Source: Candidatus Acetothermia bacterium
GTDB lineage: Bacteria; Bipolaricaulota; Bipolaricaulia; RBG-16-55-9; JANLFV01
Assembly: GCA_024653345.1 (NCBI GenBank)
Contig: JANLFV010000003.1
Location: 62,001 to 126,000, forward strand
DNA length: 64,000 nt
Reading direction: 5' to 3'
How positions within the stretch are numbered: position 1 is the stretch's first letter; each line of letters begins with the position of its first letter. Below the pieces are notes generated by a model, which was not told the origin of the DNA, did not search any database, and saw nothing but the letters and a program-made list of their open reading frames with translations. Position numbers and translations under genes: made by a program. Below, piece by piece: positions 55,741-63,779 of the stretch.

Positions 55741-56553
55741 CTATTCCTTCAGGAATTCTAGGACCACCTTAACCGCCGCTTCGGGGGCCTCGAGGGGGAA
55801 GAAGTGGCCCGCGTCCTTCAGTATCCGGACGGTGCTGTTCGGGATCGCCTTGGCCAGGAGATCGGCGTTCCCCGGCGGGACCACCCTATCGTGCTCCCCG
55901 AAGAGGATGAGGGTCGGGATCCGAACACCCTTGAGCTTCTTCTCGAAGGAGGCCTCCTCAGAGAGCAAGGCCAGGCCGACCGCCATCTGGGCCTGGTAGG
56001 CCGCGGGGTCGAGCGGGTTCTTCGCCCGGTAGGTGAGCCACTCCCGGACCAGCTCGGGCTCCCGCTCGGCGAACCCCGGAGCGGTGCTGATCACGATCCC
56101 CCGCCGGAGGCGCTCGAGTGGGTCCCCGGTCATGTCGGTGAGCACGGCCAGGGCCTCCGGGGTGATCGGGATGTGGCGCGGCCCGCCGAAGTTTGTGGCA
56201 GCCAGGATCAATTTGCTCACCAGCTCCGGGCGGCTCAGGACCAGCGCCTGGGCCACGAACCCGCCCATCGAGTGGCCGAGCACGGCCGCGCGACTGATCC
56301 CCAGGGCCTGGAGCAAGCCGGCGGTGTCGTCCGCCAGCAGCTGGGCGGTATACGGCCCGAGAGGTTTATCAGTCTGCCCTACGCCCCGGTTGTCGAAAAT
56401 GATGACCTGGAGATGCTCCGCCAGGCCGGGGACCATCCTGTGCCACATCCAGTGGTCGTAGCCCAGCCCGGCGATCAGGACCAGCGGCTCGCCTTCAGCC
56501 GGGCCGTGGACCTCGTAGTAGATGTCGATCCCGTTCGCGCGCACCTTAGGCAT
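55741..56553 (-). CDS. alpha/beta-hydrolase
   Basis: The 270-residue enzyme begins MPKVRANGIDIYYEVHGPAE and has the nucleophile Ser95 in VLGHSMGGFVAQAL, acid in LFGEHDRVVPPGNADLLAKA and His in DAGHFFPLEAPEA. It is close to enol-lactonases and esterases. It is a paralogue of the gene at 50626, and both flank the acyl-CoA ligase/thiolase genes. The ATG at 56551-56553 follows AAGGAGGCTACG. Confidence 0.9.
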   Translation of the reverse strand: MPKVRANGIDIYYEVHGPAEGEPLVLIAGLGYDHWMWHRMVPGLAEHLQVIIFDNRGVGQTDKPLGPYTAQLLADDTAGLLQALGISRAAVLGHSMGGFVAQALVLSRPELVSKLILAATNFGGPRHIPITPEALAVLTDMTGDPLERLRRGIVISTAPGFAEREPELVREWLTYRAKNPLDPAAYQAQMAVGLALLSEEASFEKKLKGVRIPTLILFGEHDRVVPPGNADLLAKAIPNSTVRILKDAGHFFPLEAPEAAVKVVLEFLKE

Positions 56554-56567
56554 CGTAGCCTCCTTCG

Positions 56568-58118
56568 CTAGCCCACAAACCTCTTCCGCAGCTCGGCCTT
56601 GATCACCTTCCCGTAGGGCGAGTAGGGCAAGGAATCGGTGAAGACGACCCTCTTGGGGATCTTGTAGCGGGCCAGCTTCCCCTCGCAGAAGGCCCGGAGC
56701 TCCTCTTCGGTGGCCTTCCTCCCCTCCTTGAGGACCACGACCATCAGCCCGACCTCGCCCCACTTCTCGTCCGGCACGCCGATGAGGGCCGCCTCGGCCA
56801 CCGCGGGGTGCTCGCGGAAGACGGCCTCGACCTCGGCGGCGTAGATGTTCTCCCCGCCGCTCTTGATCATGTCTTTGTAGCGCCCGACGATGTAGTAGAA
56901 CCCCTCCTCATCCCTCCGGGCGATGTCCCCGGTCCGGAACCACGGCCCGCCGGGCTCATCGGAGAAGGCCTCGGCCGTGGCCTGAGGGTCCCGCCAGTAG
57001 CCCGAGCAGACATGCGGCCCGGCGAGCCAGAGCTCACCCTCCTCGCCCGGGGGGACATCCCGACCGGTCTCGGGGTCCACCACCCTCGCCCGGCTGTGGA
57101 AGATCGGCTTCCCGACCGAGCCGGCCTTCCGAACGGCCTCCTCATCGGTCATGGTGAAGCAGTTGACCCCCGCCTCGGTGAGGCCGTAGCCCTGGCGGAA
57201 GTTGACCCCCTTGGCCTTCCGCCAGGCCTCGATGAGCGAGATAGGGCAGGGCGCTCCACCGCTGATGAAGAACCGGACCGAGCTGAAGTCGGCCTCGGGG
57301 AAGTAGGCCGCCTCCATCCAGAGCTTGAAGAGCGTGGGGACCCCCAGGATCACAGTGCACCGCTCTTCGGCGATCGTCCGGAGGGAGGCCTCCGGGTCGA
57401 ATGTCCTTGCCAGGACGAGCCTCCCACCAAGGTAGAAGAGCGGTGTGAGGAAGGCGAAGAGCCCGCCGGCGTGGAAGAGCGGGGTGAAGACCGGCGAGAC
57501 ATCTTGCTCGGTCAGCCCCCAGCTCACGGCGGTGTTGATGCAATTCCACAGGACCTGGCGGTGGGGGATCATCGCCCCCTTCGGCCGGCCGGTGGTCCCC
57601 GAGGTGTAGAGGATGCAGCAGGTGGCCTCCTCGTCGAGCTGGGGGCGGACCGGCTCCGCCGCGGAGGCCCGGGCCGTCTCCCGCTCGTAGTCGTAGGAGA
57701 GGGCCCCGGGGATCGTCGCCCCTTCTAGGGCCACATAATGCGGCACTCTCACCAAAGGCCGGAGCTCTTCGATCAGGCCCACGAACTCCGGGCCGAAGAG
57801 GAGGACCTTCGGCTCGCAGTCGTTGACGATGTAGGCGAGCTCGCGGGCGGTCAATCGCCAGTTCAGCGGGGCGAAGATCGCCCCGAGCTTGGCCAGGCCG
57901 AAGAATAGGTCGATGTAGACGACGCTGTTGTGGGCCAGGATCGAGACCCGGTCCCCTTGCTCGACCCCCAGCCGGCGGAGCCAGTTGGCCAGCCGGTTGG
58001 CCCGCGCGTTCAGCTCGGCATAGCTATACCTCCGGCCGGTCGCGAGCTCGACCAGGGCCACTCGATCGGGGGTCAGCTCCGCCCGCTTGCTCAAGAGGTC
58101 GCCTGCATTCACATGCAT
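56568..58118 (-). CDS. acyl-CoA ligase (AMP-binding), second copy
   Basis: The 516-residue ANL-superfamily enzyme has CCILYTSGTTGRPKGAMIPH, NFRQGYGLTEAGVNCFTMTD, WFRTGDIARRDEEGFYYIVG and the hinge RYKDMIKSGGENIYAAEVE. The catalytic Lys lies in YSPYGKVIKAELRKRF. It is clearly a paralogue of the ligase at 53121 but diverged in the acyl-binding region, so it probably uses a different acid. I chose the ATG at 58116-58118; the longer frame lies in the reductase gene. Confidence 0.92.
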   Translation of the reverse strand: MHVNAGDLLSKRAELTPDRVALVELATGRRYSYAELNARANRLANWLRRLGVEQGDRVSILAHNSVVYIDLFFGLAKLGAIFAPLNWRLTARELAYIVNDCEPKVLLFGPEFVGLIEELRPLVRVPHYVALEGATIPGALSYDYERETARASAAEPVRPQLDEEATCCILYTSGTTGRPKGAMIPHRQVLWNCINTAVSWGLTEQDVSPVFTPLFHAGGLFAFLTPLFYLGGRLVLARTFDPEASLRTIAEERCTVILGVPTLFKLWMEAAYFPEADFSSVRFFISGGAPCPISLIEAWRKAKGVNFRQGYGLTEAGVNCFTMTDEEAVRKAGSVGKPIFHSRARVVDPETGRDVPPGEEGELWLAGPHVCSGYWRDPQATAEAFSDEPGGPWFRTGDIARRDEEGFYYIVGRYKDMIKSGGENIYAAEVEAVFREHPAVAEAALIGVPDEKWGEVGLMVVVLKEGRKATEEELRAFCEGKLARYKIPKRVVFTDSLPYSPYGKVIKAELRKRFVG

Positions 58119-58119
58119 C

Positions 58120-58884
58120 TTAAGTCCCGACCACGATCCCCCCGTCGACCCGCAGGACCGCCCCGGTGATGAAGCTCGCCTCCTCCGAGGCGAGGAAGAG
58201 GTAGACATTCGCGACCTCATGGGGCTGGCCGAGCCTTCCCAGGGGCGTGCGGGCCTTCATTGCTTCGAGGATCTTCTCCGGCATGGACTTGAGGATGTCG
58301 GTGGCGATGAACCCCGGGGCGACGGCGTTGACCCGGATGTTGTAGCGCCCGAGCTCTCTCGCCCAGACCTTGGTCATCCCGATGATCCCGGCCTTGCTGG
58401 CCACATAATTGGTCTGGCCGAAGTTCCCGTCCAGGCCCACGACCGAGGCGGCGTTCAGGATCACGCCCCCGCCCTGGCGGATCATGTAGGGGACGACCGC
58501 CTGGGTGCAGTTGAAGGTCCCCTTGAGGTTGACGGCGATCACCAGGTCGAAGTCGGCCTCCGCCATCTGGCCGACCACCGCCCCGTCCTTCCACTTCACC
58601 AGCTGGCTGTCCCGCAAGATCCCGGCGTTGTTCACCAGGATGTCGATCCGGCCGAACTTGGCGGCCACATCGTCCACCCAGGCCTGGACCGCCTTCCGGT
58701 CGGTCACATTAACTTTATAGAAGCTCGCCTGAGGGCCGAGGGCCTTTGCCGTCTCCTTTCCGGCCTCTTCGGCCACATCGCAGATCGAGACCTTGGCCCC
58801 TTCTGCAATGAACCGCTCGGCCGTGGCCTTCCCGATCCCCGCCGCCCCGCCGGTGATCAACGCCACCTTGCCCTGAAGGCGCAT
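58120..58884 (-). CDS. short-chain dehydrogenase/reductase (FabG-like)
   Basis: The 254-residue NAD(P)-dependent enzyme has the cofactor loop TGGAAGIGKATAERF (about 11-25), NNAG at 85-88, and the catalytic Ser147, Tyr160 and Lys164 (NAASVVGLDGNFGQTNYVASK). Asn119 completes the tetrad. It would reduce 3-oxoacyl thioesters or oxidise 3-hydroxyacyl thioesters in the acyl pathway. It is the first gene of the operon, downstream of the promoter at 58919-58947. Confidence 0.92.
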   Translation of the reverse strand: MRLQGKVALITGGAAGIGKATAERFIAEGAKVSICDVAEEAGKETAKALGPQASFYKVNVTDRKAVQAWVDDVAAKFGRIDILVNNAGILRDSQLVKWKDGAVVGQMAEADFDLVIAVNLKGTFNCTQAVVPYMIRQGGGVILNAASVVGLDGNFGQTNYVASKAGIIGMTKVWARELGRYNIRVNAVAPGFIATDILKSMPEKILEAMKARTPLGRLGQPHEVANVYLFLASEEASFITGAVLRVDGGIVVGT

Positions 58885-58918
58885 CGTTTTCCCTCCTTCC
58901 TCTCTTCAAGCCCGGAAT

Positions 58919-58947
58919 TCTATATGATCGCCCTGCGGGGCGGTCAA
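58919..58947 (-). promoter_or_regulatory. promoter for the acyl-CoA operon
   Basis: Minus-strand TTGACC (58942-58947), 17-base spacer, TATAGA (58919-58924). The leader of about 35 bases holds a GGAGGGAAAAC ribosome-binding site. It would drive genes from 58884 down to 50626. Confidence 0.75.
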
Positions 58948-58985
58948 GTCTCAGCAGATGTTAGGGAGGCCGCTCGAGCGGGCCC

Positions 58986-59585
58986 CTAGAGCTCGCTCCG
59001 GCCGCGGAGGGCTTGCGAGAGGGTCAGCTCGTCCGCCAGCTCGAGATCGCGACCGAGGGGGATGCCCAGGGCGATCCTCGTGACCCTGATCCCGAGCGGC
59101 CTGATCCGCCTGACGAGGAACATCGCCGTGGCCTCGCCCTCGACCTTGGGGTCCAGGGCCAGGATCACCTCCTTGACCTCGCCGGACTTGAGCCGCTCCT
59201 CCAGCGCGGCGATGTGGAGGTCCTCCGGCGCGACCCCCTCGACCGGGGAGATCAGCCCGCCCAGGACATGGTAGAGCCCGTGATACTCGTTCGTTCGCTC
59301 GATCTTCCAGAGCTCTTGGGGCTGGGAGACCACGCAGATCGTCGCCCGGTCCCTCCCCGGGTCGGCGCAGAGCGGGCAGACCTCGTCTTCACTGTAGTTG
59401 TAACAGATCCGACACTCCCTGATCCGGGTCTTGGCCGCGGCGATCGCCCCGGCCAGCTGCTCCGCCGACTCCTCATCTTGCTTCAGGATGTAGAATGCCA
59501 GCCGCTCGGCCGTCTTCCGCCCGATCCCGGGGAGCCGGCCGAGCTCGCGGATCAGCGCTTCGAGCGGCTCGGGGTATTGGGCCAT
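58986..59585 (-). CDS. recR: recombination protein RecR
   Basis: The 199-residue protein has a helix-hairpin-helix (LPGIGRKTAERLAFYILKQD), a C4 zinc finger with Cys58, Cys61, Cys70 and Cys73, and a Toprim domain (RATICVVSQPQELWKIERTN, EVILALDPKVEGEATAMFLV). It acts with RecF/RecO to load RecA on single-stranded DNA. It overlaps ybaB by 1 base. It is the last gene of the dnaX-ybaB-recR group. Confidence 0.96.
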   Translation of the reverse strand: MAQYPEPLEALIRELGRLPGIGRKTAERLAFYILKQDEESAEQLAGAIAAAKTRIRECRICYNYSEDEVCPLCADPGRDRATICVVSQPQELWKIERTNEYHGLYHVLGGLISPVEGVAPEDLHIAALEERLKSGEVKEVILALDPKVEGEATAMFLVRRIRPLGIRVTRIALGIPLGRDLELADELTLSQALRGRSEL

Positions 59586-59917
59586 CAGAAGAGCCCCGGG
59601 ATGTTCGGCAGCCCCAGCCCGCCGAGGAGGCCGCCCATCTCCTTCTGGGCCACCTCCTTCGCCTTGGCCCTGGCCTCCCTCAGCGCCGCCAGGATCAGGT
59701 CCTCGAGCATCCCCACATCCTGAGGGTCGACGACCTCCGGGGCGATCTTGATGTCCAGCACCTCCTCCCGACCGTTCACGACCACCTTGACCATCCCCCC
59801 GCCGCTAGAGGCCTCGATCCTCAGCTCCCCCAGCTCCGCCTGCTTCTTCTCCAGCAGCTCCTGGGCCCGCTTCACCTGGCGCATGATCTCCTGGATGTTC
59901 CCTGGCATGCCTTTCAT
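59585..59917 (-). CDS. YbaB/EbfC-family nucleoid-associated protein
   Basis: The 110-residue protein has IQEIMRQVKRAQELLEKKQA, VKVVVNGREEVLDIKIAPEV and EDLILAALREARAKAKEVAQ. EbfC proteins are small dimers that bind DNA. I chose the ATG at 59915-59917 because a promoter (59946-59975) lies between it and the more upstream ATG at 59947. That would place the longer start before the transcript begins. It is coupled to recR (overlapping start and stop). Confidence 0.9.
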   Translation of the reverse strand: MKGMPGNIQEIMRQVKRAQELLEKKQAELGELRIEASSGGGMVKVVVNGREEVLDIKIAPEVVDPQDVGMLEDLILAALREARAKAKEVAQKEMGGLLGGLGLPNIPGLF

Positions 59918-59945
59918 CTCCGACCCTTCACCTCCGGGTTGAGCC

Positions 59946-59975
59946 ATTATATCCTTCTGAAAAGCGGTCCTTCAA
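59946..59975 (-). promoter_or_regulatory. internal promoter for ybaB-recR
   Basis: Minus-strand TTGAAG (59970-59975), 18-base spacer, TATAAT (59946-59951). It allows ybaB-recR to be transcribed apart from dnaX. Confidence 0.65.
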
Positions 59976-60007
59976 GGGACCAGGCTGGAGCCACCGATCA
60001 GAGCGGC

Positions 60008-61480
60008 CTAGCCCACGAGCCTCCCGTGGAAGGAGCGCTTGATCAGCTCGACCTTCTGGCGGAGCTGGGTCTTCTTCTGATCCGCACCGGCGGGCGCGTG
60101 GGCGGCAAAGCCGATCTCGACCGCGAGATCGCCGTAGAACTTGCGGACCATCTCCAGGAGGAAGGAGCGGTTCTCGGCCTTCTCCAGGCTCTCCTTGTGG
60201 AACCTGTAGTCCGGGCCGTATTCGATGCACAGCCTCCCCTCGCGGAACGAAGGCCGCCCCTCGGCGAGGAAGGCGTAGACCGCCACCCGCTCCTGCTTGA
60301 TCTCCTCCAGCATCAGCCGCCACTTCTCGTCCGGCTCCGCGGGCGGGGCAGGCGGCTGGGGGGCCTGCTCCGGCTTGGCGCGCGGCCGCGCAGGATTGCC
60401 CGAGCCCTTCCGCTCGAGGCCCTTCAGCCCCTCGATGATCCGCAGTGTCCCCACCTCGAGCACAATCCGCTTGTCCAGGAGGAAGCGGAGCTCCCGCTTC
60501 AGCTCGAGGAGCCGATCGGAGAGGAAGACCAGCTCGTCATTCGAGAACTCAAGCTCCGGGAGGGCGCTCTCCTCGCCCTTCCCCAGCCGGGCGATGAGCC
60601 AGTCGCGGCAGAGCTCGACCGCCCCCTCGAGGAAGAGCTCGGGGTCCTTCCCCGCCTCGCTCACCCGGGCGATGATCTCGAGGGCCGCCGAGGCGTCGCG
60701 AGCCAAGCAGGCCCTGAGATACTCCGCCAGGACCTCCTCTCGCGGCAGGCCCAGGAGCTGGAGGAGGTCCTCTTCCTCGATCCGGGCCTCGCTCTTGTAG
60801 GAGGCGAGCTGTTCAAGTAGCACCTCCGCGTCGCGGAAGGAGCCCTTGGCCCGGCGGGCGATCGCCCGGAGAGCCTGCGGGCTCACCTTGATCCCCTCAG
60901 CCTTGGAGATCTCCTGGAGCTTCCGCGCGATCAGCTCGGGCGGGATGTTCTTGAACTCGAACGCCTGGCAGCGCGAGGCGACCGTCGGCGGGAGCTTGTG
61001 CGGCTCGGTGGTGGCAAAGATGAAGATGACCCGCCGCGGCGGCTCCTCCAGGGTCTTCAGCAGGGCATTGAAGGCCTCGTTGGTCAGCATGTGGACCTCA
61101 TCGATGATGTAGACCTTGTATTTCACCTCGGCGGGGACGAAGTTCACCTCCTCGCGGAGCTGCCGGATCTGGTCGATCCCGCGGTTGCTCGCCCCGTCGA
61201 TCTCCAGGAGATCGAGGGAGATCCCCCGCCCGATCCGCTGGCAGGCCGGGCACTCGTTGCACGGCTCCCCTTCCCTGGGAGCCTCGCAGTTCACCGCCTT
61301 GGCGAAGATCCGGGCCACCGAGGTCTTCCCCGTCCCCCGCGGGCCGGCGAAGAGGTAGGCGTGGTGGAGTCGGCCCTGGGCCACGGCATTCTGCAATGTC
61401 TTGACGGTATAGTCCTGCCCGATGACCTCGCTGAAGCGCTGGGGCCGCCAACGGCGGTAGAGCGACTGACTGGTCAGCAT
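60008..61480 (-). CDS. dnaX: DNA polymerase III subunit gamma/tau
   Basis: The 490-residue clamp-loader ATPase has Walker A GPRGTGKTSVARIFAKAVNC (about 46-65), a zinc finger with Cys65, Cys74, Cys77 and Cys80, YIIDEVHMLTNEAFNALLKT (Walker B) and sensor motifs near ATTEPHKLPPTVASRCQAFE. A Pro/Ala-rich linker (about 360-385) precedes a tau-like C-terminal domain. It loads beta clamps and bridges the replicase. I see no obvious slippery A-run, so only one long form is predicted from the sequence. Confidence 0.96.
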   Translation of the reverse strand: MLTSQSLYRRWRPQRFSEVIGQDYTVKTLQNAVAQGRLHHAYLFAGPRGTGKTSVARIFAKAVNCEAPREGEPCNECPACQRIGRGISLDLLEIDGASNRGIDQIRQLREEVNFVPAEVKYKVYIIDEVHMLTNEAFNALLKTLEEPPRRVIFIFATTEPHKLPPTVASRCQAFEFKNIPPELIARKLQEISKAEGIKVSPQALRAIARRAKGSFRDAEVLLEQLASYKSEARIEEEDLLQLLGLPREEVLAEYLRACLARDASAALEIIARVSEAGKDPELFLEGAVELCRDWLIARLGKGEESALPELEFSNDELVFLSDRLLELKRELRFLLDKRIVLEVGTLRIIEGLKGLERKGSGNPARPRAKPEQAPQPPAPPAEPDEKWRLMLEEIKQERVAVYAFLAEGRPSFREGRLCIEYGPDYRFHKESLEKAENRSFLLEMVRKFYGDLAVEIGFAAHAPAGADQKKTQLRQKVELIKRSFHGRLVG

Positions 61481-61870
61481 CTCTTCTCCATTAGGGCATT
61501 CTGAAGGCCAATTTCAACGGTTGCCCGCCCCCTTTATTCCCCATCCCCGGTGGCCCGTCAAGCCCGGCTGTCATCCCGTGGATCGGCGGAAAGCCTTTCG
61601 GGATGAGATCTTCCTGGGCGGGAATCTCCCCCTCGATCTGGAGTTGTGCTCTTCCGGGAGGCCAAACGGCGATTGGCCCCTGCCAGTCTGAGCCGAGATC
61701 AGGCGAACCGGAGGCGAGGACATTCGTTCCGCGCAACTCTCCTCCAGGGCCGTGGAGCGCTCCATCGCGGGACGAGGCGGCCTGCTCTGGCCCTCGCCTC
61801 ACCCGGGGATGGGCGACGGCGAGGGATAGCATCTGCTCCTGGGGAGGGAGCGCCCTTGGAGCTTTTCTGC
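61481..61870. other. 390-base gap without a real gene
   Basis: The region between dnaX and the meaB-type gene (both minus strand) holds only short frames with no family resemblance, no T-tract terminator I can see, and no palindromic repeat of the common family. A weak minus-strand TTGAAA element (about 61509-61514) could serve dnaX, but its -10 is poor. Confidence 0.5.
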
Positions 61871-62800
61871 TTAGCGGCCGATCTCCCGGAGGATCTCCTC
61901 AGCCACCTGATGCGGCCCCGCCCGCCGCTCCAGGAGGGCCTCGACCTTGCCGTTCAGGGCTTCCAGACCGCGCTCGTCCCAGAGCTGCCGCTCTAGCTCC
62001 TCGGCGATGATCCGCTTCAAGAAGGCCCGGAGCCTCCCCCGCCGCCGCTCGAGGAGCGGCCCGCCCTCAAGATACTGTCGATGGCGCGCGAGGGCCTTCG
62101 CCAGTTCTGGGATGCCCTCGCCATCCTCCGCCGCCGCGCGGATCACCGGCGGCCGCCAGTCGCGCGAGGAGAGGCTGAGGGCCGACTCGAGATTCTGGAG
62201 CGCGGCGTCCGCCCCGCCCTGATCCGACTTGTTCACCACGAGAATATCGGCGATCTCCATCAGCCCGGCCTTCATCGCCTGGATCGCGTCCCCCGACTGG
62301 GGCGTGAGGACCACGACCACGGTGTCCGCGGCCTCGACGATCTCCACTTCGGCCTGGCCGACCCCGATGGTCTCGAAGATGATCAGCTCGAACCCCGCGG
62401 CCTCCAGGAGGAACGCCGCCTCGTGCGTCGCCCGCGCCAGGCCCCCGAGCGCCCCGCGAGTGGCCATGCTCCGGATGAATACGCCCTCTCTCTGGTCAAT
62501 CCCGCGCATCCGGATCCGGTCCCCGAGGAGGGCCCCTTCCGAGAAGGGGCTCGAGGGGTCGCAGGCCAGGATTGCCGTCCTCCCGTGACTCTCCTGCAGC
62601 AAGGGGACGAGCCGGTCGACGATGGTGGACTTCCCCACCCCAGGGGGCCCGGTGATCCCCAAGCGGTAGGCCCCGCCGGTATGAGGGAAGGCCCGCTCGA
62701 TCAGCTCCTTCGCCCGCGGGTCGCGGTCCTCCACCAGGCTGATCGCGCGGGCGAGGGCCCGCTCCTCGCCCCGGAGAAGCCCCTGGACCAGCTCTTTCAC
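61871..62800 (-). CDS. MeaB/ArgK-type GTPase (cobalamin-dependent mutase chaperone)
   Basis: The 309-residue G3E GTPase has the P-loop RLGITGPPGVGKSTIVDRLV (about 47-66), ILACDPSSPFSEGALLGDRI, FELIIFETIGVGQAEVEIVE and ADILVVNKSDQGGADAALQN. Family members guard B12-dependent acyl-CoA mutases such as methylmalonyl-CoA mutase against inactivation. Its ATG overlaps the stop of the DUF35 gene (ATGA). No mutase gene lies in the window; it may be beyond its right edge. Confidence 0.92.
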   Translation of the reverse strand: MKELVQGLLRGEERALARAISLVEDRDPRAKELIERAFPHTGGAYRLGITGPPGVGKSTIVDRLVPLLQESHGRTAILACDPSSPFSEGALLGDRIRMRGIDQREGVFIRSMATRGALGGLARATHEAAFLLEAAGFELIIFETIGVGQAEVEIVEAADTVVVVLTPQSGDAIQAMKAGLMEIADILVVNKSDQGGADAALQNLESALSLSSRDWRPPVIRAAAEDGEGIPELAKALARHRQYLEGGPLLERRRGRLRAFLKRIIAEELERQLWDERGLEALNGKVEALLERRAGPHQVAEEILREIGR

Positions 62801-63267
62801 TTGATGGGCCGGAAGTAGCGGATGTCAGTGACCTTCCCCTCGCGCTCGCGCTTCGGCTTGAGGACCGCCTCGACCTCCATCCCGATGTAGACCTCCTCCG
62901 GCTCGACCTCGCCGAGAAGGTGCAATAGGTCCGTTGTGTCCTCCCCGAAGGAGATGAGGGCCCGGATCTCCGGCGGGTCCAGAGGGCGGCCGTCCCGATC
63001 GATCCTGGCGATGGTGAAGCTCCTCACCTCCCCTTCGAGGCCGAGGTCTACATACTCATCCAGCTCGGCGAAGCACTCCTCGCAGTAGATCCGCGGCGGG
63101 ATGTAGGTCACGCCGCAGCTCTCGCAGCGCGCCCCGAGGAGCTTACCCTCCTCCCGCAATGCGGTGAAGAACCGCTCGCCCGCCAGCCCGACTGTATAGT
63201 GGTAATGGTCGACCTCCATGTGGCCGAGCTGGTGCTTGATCTCCGTCGGCTTGGAAATCTTCTCCAT
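62797..63267 (-). CDS. DUF35 OB-fold protein with zinc ribbon (first of two here)
   Basis: The 156-residue product has the ribbon CESCGVTYIPPRIYCEECFA followed by an OB fold ending GKVTDIRYFRPIK. It is 30-40 percent alike, by eye, to the next gene. I chose the ATG at 63265-63267, which shares bases with the stop of the upstream gene. It probably binds acyl-CoA and partners the thiolase-like protein. Its N-terminus (TEIKHQLGHMEVDHYHYTVG) is unlike the second copy. Confidence 0.86.
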   Translation of the reverse strand: MEKISKPTEIKHQLGHMEVDHYHYTVGLAGERFFTALREEGKLLGARCESCGVTYIPPRIYCEECFAELDEYVDLGLEGEVRSFTIARIDRDGRPLDPPEIRALISFGEDTTDLLHLLGEVEPEEVYIGMEVEAVLKPKREREGKVTDIRYFRPIK

Positions 63268-63776
63268 TATTGCCGATCCTCCTTCCTCCGCGGCCGGAAA
63301 TACTTGATGTCCGTGATCGCCCCTTCTCGCTCGGCTTGGGGCTTCCAGACCGGCTCGACCTCCATCCCGATGTAGAGCTTCTCGGGCGCGACCTCCCCGA
63401 AGTAGTGCATGATCCCGCAGCCCTCGCTCGCCCCGTCGAAGGCCAGCACTCCCACGAGGATCGGCTTCGCTATCCGATTGGCGTCCGTGTCGATGTAGGA
63501 GATGCTGTAGGTCTGGATCGTCCCCGTCCCGGGAAGATAGACCCACTCATCGGTCGGGCGGAAGCACCTCTCGCAGAACATCCTCGGGGGGACGAGGACC
63601 CGCCCGCAGCCGTTGCACCTCCGGGCGAGGACCCTCCCCTCTTTCAATTCCTCGAGGAACCGGCCCGTCGCCGGCCCGGCGGACCAGGCATAGCGGGCCT
63701 TCGGCCGGGCGACGACATGCGGCACGCGCTCTGCCTCTTCCCTGGAGAGCTTCCTCCCTCTGGGCTGGCTGATCAT
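63267..63776 (-). CDS. DUF35 OB-fold protein with zinc ribbon (second of two here)
   Basis: The 169-residue product has the ribbon CNGCGRVLVPPRMFCERCFR and an OB fold ending ITDIKYFRPRRKE. The N-terminal part (RKLSREEAERVPHVVARPKA) is family-typical. The gene lies 3 bases after the thiolase-like gene and is coupled to the next gene by TAATG. Tandem DUF35 genes next to a thiolase-like gene suggest a heteromeric acyl-CoA enzyme. Confidence 0.86.
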   Translation of the reverse strand: MISQPRGRKLSREEAERVPHVVARPKARYAWSAGPATGRFLEELKEGRVLARRCNGCGRVLVPPRMFCERCFRPTDEWVYLPGTGTIQTYSISYIDTDANRIAKPILVGVLAFDGASEGCGIMHYFGEVAPEKLYIGMEVEPVWKPQAEREGAITDIKYFRPRRKEDRQ

Positions 63777-63779
63777 TCT

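Noticed and set aside
61491-61832. short minus- and plus-strand frames between dnaX and the meaB-type gene
   Set aside because: No start with a ribosome-binding site, no family resemblance and a biased composition typical of antisense GC-rich DNA.
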